Source of the DNA: Pseudomonas moraviensis | GTDB taxonomy: Bacteria; Pseudomonadota; Gammaproteobacteria; Pseudomonadales; Pseudomonadaceae | Assembly: GCF_900105805.1 (NCBI RefSeq) | Contig: NZ_LT629788.1 | Location: forward strand, 1,798,001-1,862,000 | Reading direction: 5' to 3' | DNA length: 64,000 nucleotides | In this document: piece after piece, positions 44,001 to 50,282 of the stretch | How positions within the stretch are numbered: the first letter of the stretch is position 1 | Layout: the number at the start of each line of letters is the position of its first letter | Notes under the pieces: model-generated | What the model saw: the letters and a program-made list of their open reading frames with translations, nothing else | Told to the model about the DNA's origin: nothing | The model's database searches: none | Translations under genes and position numbers: made by a program

Positions 44001-44093
44001 ACCGTGCACGCACAGGTCTGCATCGAACGGTTTCAAGGAGCAAACGTCGGGCTGCGTTGGATTCGTCCCACGCAAGGAAGTGTTATCGAGCAT
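35085..44093 (-). CDS. NRPS, A-T-C-A-T-Cy-A-T-Ox, thiazole-forming initiation synthetase
   Basis: A 3002-residue synthetase. Domains: A1 30-530, T1 548-615 (S582 in GGHSL), C 637-1080 (HHIISDG at 768), A2 1095-1590, T2 1600-1670 (S1636), Cy 1695-2120 with the cyclisation motif D1828-ALIV-D1833, A3 2145-2640, T3 2655-2725 (S2690 in GATSI), and a C-terminal FMN nitroreductase/SagB-type oxidase at 2785-2975 (YRSVRQYDRQP, FPSAGGLYPIQAYLYV). Pocket residues: A1 DVADVGAID (Arg-like), A2 DVQFIAQVV (Pro-like, one change), A3 DLYNMSLIW (Cys, as in pyochelin synthetases). Cy-A(Cys)-T-Ox should make a thiazole. There is no starter C domain, so the first residue is loaded free. The C-terminus SLDDEDMEEFEV is acidic, fitting the TubC dock of NRPS2. 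The ribosome binding site at ATG 44093 is weak. Confidence 0.93.
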   Translation of the reverse strand: MLDNTSLRGTNPTQPDVCSLKPFDADLCVHGLFEAQVLRNPDAIAARWQQEALSYRELNTRANRLAHHLRKLGVGPDVRVGLCLERSLEMLVGVLAVLKAGGAYVPLDPSYPQARLAHMLADSAPPVVLTHGQARVVLRAALGQSATTPTLLDLADARDWAALAADNLDPHAIGLTPRHLAYVIYTSGSTGTPKGVMVEHRGLVAVSADWAQLYELGEPINHLQMAGFSFDVFSADLIRALGFGGTLVLCPRDTLMDPPALYRLIRDAHIGFADFVPALLNPLLAWVEETGHDLSFLRTVVCGSDIWTAHSARQLRRLCGEQVQIVQAYGVTEASIDSTCFEFTEGSQIDAVLPVGRALPNTRIYLLDADGKAVAEGGAGELYIGGVGVARGYLNLPQLTAERFIDSPFVAGERLYRTGDLARYRADGQLEFLGRNDSQAKLRGLRLELGEIETRLADIPGVRESVVLLRQDSPGEPRLVAYYCEKPDSTLSPRALREQLQTSLPDYMVPTAFVRLDALPLTANGKVDRPNLPAPDIEAFEQQEYQAPQGPLETALAAIWADVLGVEQVGRQDQFFALGGHSLLVMRVLAQVRHALGLEVAPSTLFAAPVLAEFAERLHASQAAARPAITTLERSGAQTLSSAQQRLWFLAQMEGGNAAYHMPLNLRLRGSLDVAALERSFNQLVARHAALRTTFIAVEGEGRQLVSPSAHSIRLTVIDVQGNDAQKRLSRLIDEEGAVPFDLSRGPLMRVSLVRLAADDHVLLLTQHHIISDGWSMGVLTRELGQLYAAALQDRDDPLPPLPVQYVDYAVWQKQWLSGDVLEQQSRYWRETLSGAPVLLELPTDHKRPPVQDYLGGFVPLVFDEALTARLKALGMQQGTTLFMTLLAGFSLLLSRLSGQRDVVIGVPSANRPQQELEGLIGFFVNTLALRMTQSGTPSVAQWLQQARRVALEAQEHQDLPFEQVVELLNPPRSLAHSPLFQVLFAWEQDQDSDLLLTGLEVTPVESSHHVAKFDLQLALSERDGRIVGGLEYASGLFERGTVEQFGEYLRRVLTQMFENSEQSLAGIKLLSAEQHQHIVHDWNLTARETASLPGCVARFESLARQTPDAVALLADREQLSYGELNRAANRLARYLIEQGVGPEHRVGLCLERSPQMVIGLLAILKAGGAYVPFDPAYPSERLAFMFSDAAPTLLLTQSSLMAGLPANEAKICCLDTDASQWAQHPTDDPQVTVTPEHLGYVLYTSGSTGRPKGVAHSRRALDNLITWQLDQARAPQRVLQFASLNFDVSFQEICSTLCQGGSLLLMTEDSRKDLAALRPTLVAEGVQRAFLPFAVLQQLAGLTEADAPMPAGGCEIITAGEALQINDELRGFVRGLGGAQLHNQYGPTETHVVSQFSLDCNAAESWPDAPPIGRPIANARLYVLDEYLNPVPIGVAGELYIAGACLARGYLNRPDLTAERFLPDPFSAEPGGRMYRSGDLAKFQADGNVQYLGRIDQQVKLRGFRIELGEIDSLLHQQPGVQEAAVLLREDVAGDKRLVAYVVGTAPPECLRAELQRQLPEHMIPSAWVRLSQLPLTRNGKLDRQALPAPERSAGATYEAPRNDIERQMAGIWAEVLKCERVGIHDNFFDLGGHSLLATRMIYAINQRMGAQLSLSSLFQTPVLLDLAAQVSREEQSVEPAFIQLEPDRGNRHEPFPLTDIQQAYWFGREATVSLGGVSAHGYEELRIPEFDAERFERALNRMIQRHDMLRVVFLSNGTQQVLGQVPTYHMPRSDLRGLPADVAQRTLEATRERQSHQVLDASRWPLFEFSLSLLDDGITHLHISLDALIVDAASTQILARELMAFYVDPTLELAEPGLTFRDYVLAEQQLREGRRYEQALSYWRERVTTLAPAPDLPLVRQPESIANPHFTRRDRDMSAAQWTQLKAVAKQFAVTPSVMLLTAFSEVLALWSRTPRFTLSLPLFNRMPLHPDVDEIIGDFTSLVLLEVGIDGSQSFTDKARAVQAQLWRDIDHSVVSGVRVLRELSQARGVQQTAMPIVFNSTLSEAAPELAEFNLADALNARHMHSITQTPQVWLDHTLLELEGRLLFNWDSIDELFPQGMIEQMFVAYNTLLDSLCEPAAWGANTPQLLPQARLPAPVDNQHTLPLMHDLFERQALATPDALAVIGARQLTYAQLRNEARQLGARLQAQGVLPNRLVAVVMERGWEQVVATLAILYAGGAYLPIEPTQPAERLRHILERAEASLALTQPALLDKIEWPAQVTAIAVSDEVSNDVLPLQPVQVNESDLAYVIYTSGSTGQPKGVVIDHRGAVNTLLDINRRFAVGPKDRVLAISSLSFDLSVYDFFGTLAVGAAVVILEPQLSLDPAHWLALIERHQVSVWNSVPALLGMLVEYVEGEGGALPASLRVAMLSGDWIPLTLPERAWALQPDLQLISLGGATEASIWSICYPVQHVDPAWRSIPYGKALDHQRFYVLDETLQVRPTWVAGQLYIGGIGLAKGYWRDDKLSAGSFFDHPLTGERLYRTGDLGRLLPDGNIEFLGREDNQVKVQGYRIELGEIEAALNRHPGVQSAVVRILGSALGEKRLAGYVLKADPALQANDFSAYLSDKLPAYMIPPSFTFVEAWPLSSNGKVDKKRLPEPEQIEEQGPAIEVDGPQEQRLVAIVQDVLKRDSIAANANLLNLGATSIDIVRISNALSGALQFRPHVAQLLAQPTLLHLLGMYRQNRARQDVLGNMQQASDPVQDIIEDPQQRAQFKAEQRGRRDFAQTLPALALDLPQDPAFARRLSNYRSVRQYDRQPIATRAFAHVLAALAQGQLDGEVKYQFPSAGGLYPIQAYLYVKPDRVLGVPGGAYYYDPRQHRLLALQSGALDPDTYDYFVNRPVYENAAFSLFFIADMAAIRPLYGERSRDFCHIESGAMAQLLSMTAVEQGLGLCGIGSVEEQRLTTLFDLGPSHELIYSMIGGLRTADERHRAPVEAFAIEPVTASLDDEDMEEFEV

Positions 44094-45032
44094 CGGAGAC
44101 TACCGTCCATGACTACTTTATTGTTGTGATCTGGCCGGGACAGAACATGCCCCGCCAGTCAGGCCCCGGCATCAGATGCCGGCACGGTCATTCGAATTCA
44201 GGAGGATGGTACGGCGCGCGCGTGCAGACTCGCGTTGAACGCGGGCACACGCAGAAATTCGGGGGGAGACAGGCTGGAGAAAAACGCCGCCGCGCGGTCG
44301 GCGCAGGCAACTGGAAGGTGGGTCGAATCATTGGCGACAGACGTCGCCCCATTCACTACATCGACGATTGCAAACCGCGTGACCAATTGAAACCTCGCCT
44401 TCCATTTTGAGGGTCAACGACGAGGAACAACCTGCGCGGGGATGACAGCGCCAGGGTGGTCCCGATCGGCTGCGACTGCCGGGTCTGTGGACACACGGCA
44501 ATCTTCTGGCGCCGGGTTTGTGACCCGAAGCGCCGGCAGATAATAACCACGTTTTTTGCTGGTGAGGCAAACAAAATGTAGGAATTCTGCGAAATAAATA
44601 TCAGCCGTTTCCCACATGATCGTGACGATGGCAAAGAGACAGGGATGTCAAAAATGTTCGTAGATCGTACTGCCGTTTCCTGCAGGCCACGGGCATCGAA
44701 AACCGCTGCAGAGGCTTGAGTGGGCAGCGAAAAAGTCTCCACGCGACATACTTCGGTAGCCGGGCGCTAACAAGCACTAACAACGCATAACTGACAGTCC
44801 CTCGGCTGTGAAGGCAGGCTTGGATCTCACCGCTGAACGCCCGGCCACCTGCAAATCTTTTCGGTCGCCGCGCTCAGTCGAACGATGGTTTTGCGAGGGA
44901 TTCGCCCACGCTGAACTACCCCGGAACAGAGCGCGGATTGGTCCACGAGCACTGAGCGATCGTGAAGATCAAAAACATTGCCGCTTGTGAACCGTCACGA
45001 TAGCGACAGAAAAAAGACCACCACTCGAAATC
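44094..45032. other. long gene-poor region upstream of the NRPS operon
   Basis: No convincing gene. It must hold the promoter of the 24-kb minus-strand operon, but I could not identify a sure -35/-10 pair or lux-type box. The best small frame is 44198-44386 on the minus strand: 62 codons starting TTG (VTRFAIVDVVNGATSV), with GAGG six bases upstream, ending about 100 bases before NRPS1; this could be a leader peptide but is weakly supported. Frames around 44356-44742 (minus) and 44808-44990 (plus) have no recognisable protein character. Confidence 0.5.
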
Positions 45033-45422
45033 CTAACGAGCGCCATTATCATGGATCGGCTCTACATCAATCTCACTCGATTCACCCAGCGCACGATACC
45101 GGTCCCGCAATTTTCTCAGCTCGCGCGCCTCCATCTTCTCCAGACCCAGCGTGGCGTTCTGCGCTTCATTGGTGGCGCGTATCAGCTCATCAATCTTCAA
45201 ATGCAAAATGTCGTTGTCGCGGTTCTGGGTGTTTTGAATGAGGAACACCATCAGGAACGTAATGATCGTGGTCGACGTGTTGATGATGAGTTGCCAGGTG
45301 TCGTTGTAGTGGAAATATGGCCCTGTTCCCGCCCAGGCGACGATCAGGAGGATCGCTGTCAAAAAGGTCTTCGGGCTACCCGCCCAGTTGGAAAGTGCCT
45401 GGCAAAAACGTGCAAATCTCAT
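45033..45422 (-). CDS. low-affinity iron permease family protein
   Basis: A 129-residue membrane protein of the bacterial low-affinity iron permease family (PF04120 type). Two membrane segments are visible (TFLTAILLIVAWAGTGPYF and WQLIINTSTTIITFLMVFLI), followed by the conserved IQNTQNRDNDILHLKIDELI motif and a charged, coiled C-terminus (LEKMEARELRKLRDRYRAL). The family name rests on similarity to fungal Fet4; iron transport in bacteria is not well shown, and a general membrane role is possible. Start ATG at 45422. It is the nearest gene behind the NRPS promoter region, in the same direction but over 900 bases upstream of it. Confidence 0.85.
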   Translation of the reverse strand: MRFARFCQALSNWAGSPKTFLTAILLIVAWAGTGPYFHYNDTWQLIINTSTTIITFLMVFLIQNTQNRDNDILHLKIDELIRATNEAQNATLGLEKMEARELRKLRDRYRALGESSEIDVEPIHDNGAR

Positions 45423-45530
45423 CTTGAAACCTCTGAATAAACCTGACTACTTGACCTCGCTGAGCGGTGAAATACTTTGTAATATTTGCACCGCTCGTCG
45501 GCGGCGCAGATTCGCGCGCGTGCTCACGCA

Positions 45531-46163
45531 TCAGACCAAGGGAATATTCCGGCGGCTCATCACCTGATTGATCTCCACGACCACCCGCCTCGTCGCCTCC
45601 TCGATCGTTCCCTCATTCCGGCACAAAAACCAACCCTGATCGGCAGCGGCTTGCTCGAACGCCCGAGTGCAAGCGGCATGCTCCTCAAGCCCCCGAAGCA
45701 CAGTGCTGCTCAGGCCGCGCCGTCGTGCCCCTGCCCTCGCCCACGAAATCTCCGGCGCTGTGACCACCCCGACATGCAGGTCGGGCACTTGGACATTGCG
45801 ATCAATATTGAGCTGCAGGATTTCTGCAAACGGGACTGTCCGGCGAAAGGCGGCCTCGGACGGGTACCAGCGATCGATCAGGATGATGCTGTCGGTGGGT
45901 TGTCTGGGCAGCACGTGCCGGGAGATCCAGCGGCGGCTATCAGCCAGGCGTTGGCAGACTTCGAGTTCCAGATCCCGGTCAGGATGTCGGGCGAGCCGGT
46001 TCACCAGATGCATTGTCTCGCCCCTGAACGGGTCGCTTTTTTTCTCGCACAGTCGGATGACTTTCTGGTTGCCTGCCCTCAGGGCTTCAGTGATCGCCTC
46101 CAACAGCGAGGTTTTGCCGACGCCTTTGGGGCCATCCAGAGAAACAAACAGCGGACGAGTCAT
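45531..46163 (-). CDS. thymidylate-kinase-like P-loop nucleotide kinase
   Basis: A 210-residue P-loop protein. The Walker A motif is GPKGVGKTS at residues 11-19 (LFVSLDGPKGVGKTSLLEAI), a DR-type motif follows in SIILIDRWYPSEAAF, as in dTMP kinases, and the lid-like region lies around ARRRGLSSTVLRGLEE. Overall it resembles Tmk but is clearly diverged and is unlikely to be the essential enzyme. Catalytic role would be transfer of phosphate from ATP to a nucleoside or nucleotide, or to another small acceptor. Single gene, divergent from the PRISE-type reductase gene at 46266. Confidence 0.72.
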   Translation of the reverse strand: MTRPLFVSLDGPKGVGKTSLLEAITEALRAGNQKVIRLCEKKSDPFRGETMHLVNRLARHPDRDLELEVCQRLADSRRWISRHVLPRQPTDSIILIDRWYPSEAAFRRTVPFAEILQLNIDRNVQVPDLHVGVVTAPEISWARAGARRRGLSSTVLRGLEEHAACTRAFEQAAADQGWFLCRNEGTIEEATRRVVVEINQVMSRRNIPLV

Positions 46164-46265
46164 TGTTCACAGACTTCTACAGGGAGTAGCGAACACTCTA
46201 ACGGATTTTCCGGTTGAACCTCTGCTGCCCACACGGACTCCCAAACTCAAATCCAGGAGAAACCT

Positions 46266-47327
46266 ATGACCCAGACAGCTTTAGTCGTGGGCGCCAGCGG
46301 CATTGTCGGCAGCGCCATCACCCAGTTACTCATCGACAACAAATGGCAGGTCGCCGCCCTTTCGAGGCATCCATCGCAAGCGCAAGGCGTGATCCCTGTC
46401 GCGGCAGATCTTCAGGACCCGGCGTCGCTGGAACAGGCGCTGAGGGATTTGAAACCCACTCACGTGTTCATTACCACATGGTCACGGCAAGCCACAGAAG
46501 CCGAGAACATTCGGGTTAACGCCGCCATGGTACGCAACGTGCTCGCTGCGGTTCGCCCAGCCAAGAGCGTCGAACACGTAGCACTGGTCACTGGCCTGAA
46601 GCACTACCTCGGCCCGTTCGAAGCCTATGGTAAAGGCAGCCTTCCGCAGACACCGTTTCGCGAGGAACAAGGTCGTCTGGATGTCGAGAATTTCTATTAC
46701 GCCCAGGAAGACGAACTCTTCGCCGCTGCTGAACAGGACGGCTTCACCTGGAGCGTCCATCGCCCGCACACCGTCACCGGGGTCGCCGTGGGCAATGCGA
46801 TGAACATGGCAACCACCCTCGCCGTCTATGCCTCGGTGTGCAAACACACCAATCGCCCCTTTGTGTTTCCCGGATCGAGGGTGCAGTGGGACAGCCTCAC
46901 CGATATGACGGACGCGCGGCAGTTGGCGAAACAACAATTGTGGGCGGCCACCACCCCGGCTGCGGCTAACCAGGCGTTCAATATCACCAATGGCGACGTA
47001 TTTCGCTGGAAATGGATGTGGGGCCGAATTGCCGAATACTTCGACTTGCCTGCTGCTGATTATCCTGCGTCGCCCTCTCCTCTGGAGAAGCAGATGGCTG
47101 ACGACCAAGCCGTATGGACGCAGATAGTTGCCGAACACGCTTTGAAGGAATCGGATATCAGTCGCCTGATTTCCCCATGGCATACCGATGCAGATCTTGG
47201 TCGTCCCATCGAAGTGGTCACGGACATGTCGAAAAGCCGCATGATGGGCTTCACTGCCTACCAGGCGAGCGATCAGGCGTTTTTTGACGTGTTCGACAAA
47301 CTGCGGAAGATGCGTTTGATCCCCTAG
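46266..47327 (+). CDS. atypical SDR reductase, PRISE (progesterone 5-beta-reductase/iridoid synthase-like) type
   Basis: A 353-residue NAD(P)H-dependent enzyme. The N-terminus ALVVGASGIVGSAITQLL gives the Rossmann G-A-S-G-I-x-G motif, and R in LSRHPSQ marks NADPH preference. The family's NFYYAQED-type motif with the catalytic Tyr is seen in VENFYYAQEDELFAAA, and WSVHRPHTVTGVAVGNAMN and FNITNGDVFRWKWMW follow as in PRISE proteins. These reduce activated C=C bonds of enones. Start ATG at 46266 has AGGAG (CCAGGAGAAACCT) upstream. No operon partner; convergent with the Rieske oxygenase gene. Confidence 0.87.
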   Translation: MTQTALVVGASGIVGSAITQLLIDNKWQVAALSRHPSQAQGVIPVAADLQDPASLEQALRDLKPTHVFITTWSRQATEAENIRVNAAMVRNVLAAVRPAKSVEHVALVTGLKHYLGPFEAYGKGSLPQTPFREEQGRLDVENFYYAQEDELFAAAEQDGFTWSVHRPHTVTGVAVGNAMNMATTLAVYASVCKHTNRPFVFPGSRVQWDSLTDMTDARQLAKQQLWAATTPAAANQAFNITNGDVFRWKWMWGRIAEYFDLPAADYPASPSPLEKQMADDQAVWTQIVAEHALKESDISRLISPWHTDADLGRPIEVVTDMSKSRMMGFTAYQASDQAFFDVFDKLRKMRLIP

Positions 47328-47382
47328 GCTGTTTCAGAACAGATAGGAAACGGTATGGCGCGTGATTTCAGGCGCAATCCCG

Positions 47383-48510
47383 CTACAGCTTTGAAGCGTC
47401 TTCGACTGCTTCAACCTGCGTAAGCGGGATGGTCTCAATCGCCCAGGCACGCGCCTGCCGACGTCCGGGGCTCGGCACCGCGCACGCCTTTCGCCCCGTA
47501 AATTCTCGTCCAAGTCGGTCTTCATCGATACGCCAGCCGTTCTGCTCCAACTCCTTCACACGACGCCTGAAGAAAATCTGCAGTGCATCCGACTTCAACG
47601 ACACTTCCTGCTGCCAGGAATCCGGTACACGTTCTGGCCGGACGTTCTTCAGCACTTCATGATCCTGCTCGAAAATCCGAATATTGCTGGCAACAAAACG
47701 TCGGTCAAACAGTCGGGATCGGAGGAATGTCCGGCCCATCATCCACCAGGTTCGCGTGCGGTTGGCATCAATGGGGACATGCGCCGAGACAATGTGGATT
47801 CGCCACCCATTCGGCAATTCAAGTTCCAGCGTCGTGCACGGACCAGACAGATGAAAGCCTGGAATCGTCTCCACGCTCACCCGCTCAGTCGCAGATTTTC
47901 GTCGAAATAACCCGGTGCGTTTTGGGCGGCGCATGATCATCTTCGCGCGCCCACTCCATGCATCGCCATCCACTTCAAATGCATCGATCTCAGGATGATC
48001 AGGGTCGCCGAACGTGCTGCCGTGAACGAATGGCGCGTGCGCAAAGTCGAGCCCGTTCTCAATGACCCGATCCCAACTTGCCTCCCAGTCGAAATACCCG
48101 GAAACCACACGAGTGTTCGCGTCATCTATCCAGTCGAGCACGGGTAGCGGCGGCCTTTCATGCTCGGGCAGATCGCCGAGAAATGCCCAGACCCAGCCGT
48201 AGCGTTCAAGTGTGGGATAGGCATCGACTCGAGCCTTGGCGGGGATGCGCAAATTCGGCTGTGCCGGGATATGTGTGCAGATGCCGTCCGCTCCGAACCG
48301 CCACCCGTGGTAGGGACACTGCACGCTCTCCCCGACTTTGGCGCCGGCCGAAAGCGAGCCACCACGATGGACACAGACATCGGACAGAAGATGCGCCTTC
48401 CCTTTGTCGTCACGAAAGGCAACGAATGGCTGGCCAAGCAAGCGTACTGCCGCAAGTTCGTTGGTCAATTGCGTGGATGGCAGGACGACATACCAAAGGT
48501 TGGTGAGCAT
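47383..48510 (-). CDS. Rieske non-heme iron oxygenase (VanA-like monooxygenase alpha subunit)
   Basis: A 375-residue oxygenase. The Rieske [2Fe-2S] ligands are C-x-H in CVHRGGSLSAG and C-x-x-H in CPYHGWRFG; the mononuclear iron ligands are in NGLDFAHAPFVHGSTFGDPD. The C-terminal domain has the WWMMGRTFLRSRLFDR segment typical of O-demethylases and related monooxygenases. I took ATG at 48510 (MLTNLWYVVLPSTQL), where family similarity begins, though the ribosome binding site is weak and the frame extends 38 codons upstream. The matching reductase gene is not adjacent, so electrons must come from elsewhere. The substrate is unknown. Confidence 0.87.
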   Translation of the reverse strand: MLTNLWYVVLPSTQLTNELAAVRLLGQPFVAFRDDKGKAHLLSDVCVHRGGSLSAGAKVGESVQCPYHGWRFGADGICTHIPAQPNLRIPAKARVDAYPTLERYGWVWAFLGDLPEHERPPLPVLDWIDDANTRVVSGYFDWEASWDRVIENGLDFAHAPFVHGSTFGDPDHPEIDAFEVDGDAWSGRAKMIMRRPKRTGLFRRKSATERVSVETIPGFHLSGPCTTLELELPNGWRIHIVSAHVPIDANRTRTWWMMGRTFLRSRLFDRRFVASNIRIFEQDHEVLKNVRPERVPDSWQQEVSLKSDALQIFFRRRVKELEQNGWRIDEDRLGREFTGRKACAVPSPGRRQARAWAIETIPLTQVEAVEDASKL

Positions 48511-48835
48511 CAGGAAGTTGAACTCAATGGCTGGGAACGAGAGTGGCTTAGCCTTCTTCGACGCATTTGGAACAACGGTGTTCAGTTGGACGTGACATCT
48601 CGAATGAATCAAACCTTGCCACAACCATTGTCGGGTATTGGTCTGTATCTAAGTGTGTATAGAGGCGGACGCGTTACACAACATTGAGCTTCCAGCAGCG
48701 CAAGACACAAGCGAGATACACCAACCCGATGAACTACGGTCACGGCCAGCGCAGTGGGTACCGTGCCTGGCACCTCTCATTGGGAGCACCTGAAATGCTT
48801 CCACTTTCTTGACGACAAGTCGGAGGTTTAAATCA
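48511..48835. other. intergenic region upstream of the DoxX gene
   Basis: About 325 bases between divergent genes, holding the promoters of the Rieske oxygenase and the DoxX-DUF692-DUF2063 unit. Several short frames overlap but none has protein character. I see no clear operator. Confidence 0.4.
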
Positions 48836-49351
48836 ATGCAAACAAACACGTCATCGGTCTTGAATCGGCTGCGCCTTAACCTCGATCGCGTCGGAGACTG
48901 GATCGCGCCTTTAAGCCTGCGCGTTTTTCTGGCGTGGGAGTTTTTTGAGGCCGGGTGGGAAAAGTGGAACGGTGAGAACTGGTTCCCAAGCATTCAAGGT
49001 GCCTTTCCTTTTCCCTTCAATCAGCTGCCCGCTACGTTCAATTGGCAGTTATCAATGTGGGCAGAACTGCTCTGTTCCATTGCTTTGCTTGTAGGCCTGG
49101 GAACACGTCTTTCAGCACTGATCCTCATCGTGGTCACCGTTGTGGCAACTGCCGCAGTTCATTGGCCAGCAGACTGGTCGACGTTGAGCGAACTCGCAAG
49201 AGGCTACTCCATCAGCAATCAGGGCTACGGCAATTACAAGCTGCCCTTGATCTACCTCGTAGCACTTGTGCCGCTGCTGTTCACTGGGGCCGGCAAGCTG
49301 AGCCTGGATGCATTCATCCATCGGTGTATCCAGCGTTTGAATGCACGCTGA
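48836..49351 (+). CDS. DoxX-family membrane protein, HvfD/BufD-like
   Basis: A 171-residue protein with four membrane segments (ISLRVFLAWEFFEAGWEK-like start at IAPLSLRVFLAWEFFEAG, MWAELLCSIALLVGLGTRL, ALILIVVTVVATAAVHW, LPLIYLVALVPLLFTGAGKL). The GWEKW and GAGKLSLD motifs are typical of DoxX. In HvfABCD and bufferin operons a DoxX protein accompanies DUF692 and DUF2063 proteins. ATG at 48836 follows GGAGG. It is first of three closely spaced genes that end in the peptide system's enzyme and partner. Its exact role, perhaps redox or membrane anchoring, is unknown. Confidence 0.85.
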   Translation: MQTNTSSVLNRLRLNLDRVGDWIAPLSLRVFLAWEFFEAGWEKWNGENWFPSIQGAFPFPFNQLPATFNWQLSMWAELLCSIALLVGLGTRLSALILIVVTVVATAAVHWPADWSTLSELARGYSISNQGYGNYKLPLIYLVALVPLLFTGAGKLSLDAFIHRCIQRLNAR

Positions 49352-49397
49352 ATCGTCATTGCTTTCGTCAGTTACATCGAGTCGGAGAATCAAGCGA

Positions 49398-50282
49398 ATG
49401 CAAACGAACATTTCATCATCAATATCTTTAGCTCCACAGCCCCCTCATGAGCCGACCGTTGGACTCGGATTGCGCCGCGCACTACTCAAGACACTTCGTG
49501 ACGCTCCAGTCGGGGATTTCGATTTTCTAGAGGTTGCTCCAGAGAACTGGATCGGCATCGGCGGCGCGCATGGGGATGCTCTGCAGTTTCTAGCTGAACG
49601 CTACCCGTTGTCATGCCATGGCCTGTCACTGTCGCTAGGTGGCAGTGCGCCTCTGGACGAGTCTTTTCTTGAGCAAGTACGAGGATTTCTCGATCGCTAC
49701 CACGTGCCGTTTTATAGCGAACACCTGAGTTACTGCAGTGACGATGGCCATCTATACGACCTGCTGCCGTTGCCATTTACTGAGGAGGCGGTTCAGCACG
49801 TTGCTGCGCGCATCCGTCGTGCACAGGACATCCTCGGCCGCCGTCTTGCCGTAGAGAACGTCTCTTATTACGCCGCTGCTCATCAGGATATGGACGAACT
49901 TACGTTCACCAATGCAGTACTTCGCGAGGCCGATTGCGACCTGTTGCTCGACGTTAATAATGTGTACGTCAACTCAGTGAACCATCGGTTTGATCCAACG
50001 GTTTTCCTGGCCGGCGTGGAACCAGAACGCGTAGTCGCCATGCACGTGGCTGGCCATTACGACGAAGCCGATGACCTGATAATCGACTCCCATGGTGCTT
50101 CGGTCAAACCGGTAGTCTGGTCATTGCTGGAACAGGCTTATGGCCTCTTTGGTGTAAAGCCAACGCTGCTGGAGCGCGATTTCAACTTTCCGTCTTACGA
50201 CGAACTTGTGGCTGAGCTGAATACCATCAGGCGGTTGCAGCGCGACGCGGATGCTTTGGTGCGGGTGACCGTCGATGGCTGA
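49398..50282 (+). CDS. DUF692 (MbnB/TglH/HvfB-like) multinuclear iron peptide-modifying enzyme
   Basis: A 294-residue TIM-barrel enzyme (UPF0276). The N-terminus VGLGLRRALLKTL leads into DFLEVAPENWIGIGG. Metal-binding and active-site residues expected for the family are seen in LSCHGLSLSLGG, FYSEHLSYC, RLAVENVSYY, LLLDVNNVYVN, MHVAGHYDE, DSHGASV and LLERDFNFP. Relatives oxidise peptide cysteines: MbnB makes oxazolone-thioamide, TglH excises carbon, HvfB/BufB makes thiooxazole in GKC motifs. Here the target is most likely the four-cysteine peptide encoded at 51349. ATG at 49398 has GGAG upstream. It overlaps the DUF2063 gene by eight bases, so the two are co-translated. Confidence 0.92.
   Translation: MQTNISSSISLAPQPPHEPTVGLGLRRALLKTLRDAPVGDFDFLEVAPENWIGIGGAHGDALQFLAERYPLSCHGLSLSLGGSAPLDESFLEQVRGFLDRYHVPFYSEHLSYCSDDGHLYDLLPLPFTEEAVQHVAARIRRAQDILGRRLAVENVSYYAAAHQDMDELTFTNAVLREADCDLLLDVNNVYVNSVNHRFDPTVFLAGVEPERVVAMHVAGHYDEADDLIIDSHGASVKPVVWSLLEQAYGLFGVKPTLLERDFNFPSYDELVAELNTIRRLQRDADALVRVTVDG

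Noticed and set aside
44356..44742. Minus-strand frame of 128 residues upstream of NRPS1
   Set aside because: No ribosome site, no protein character, and overlapping frames of equal quality in the same region.
48160..48687. Plus-strand frame opposite the Rieske oxygenase
   Set aside because: Shadow of the Rieske gene, whose cluster ligands are intact.
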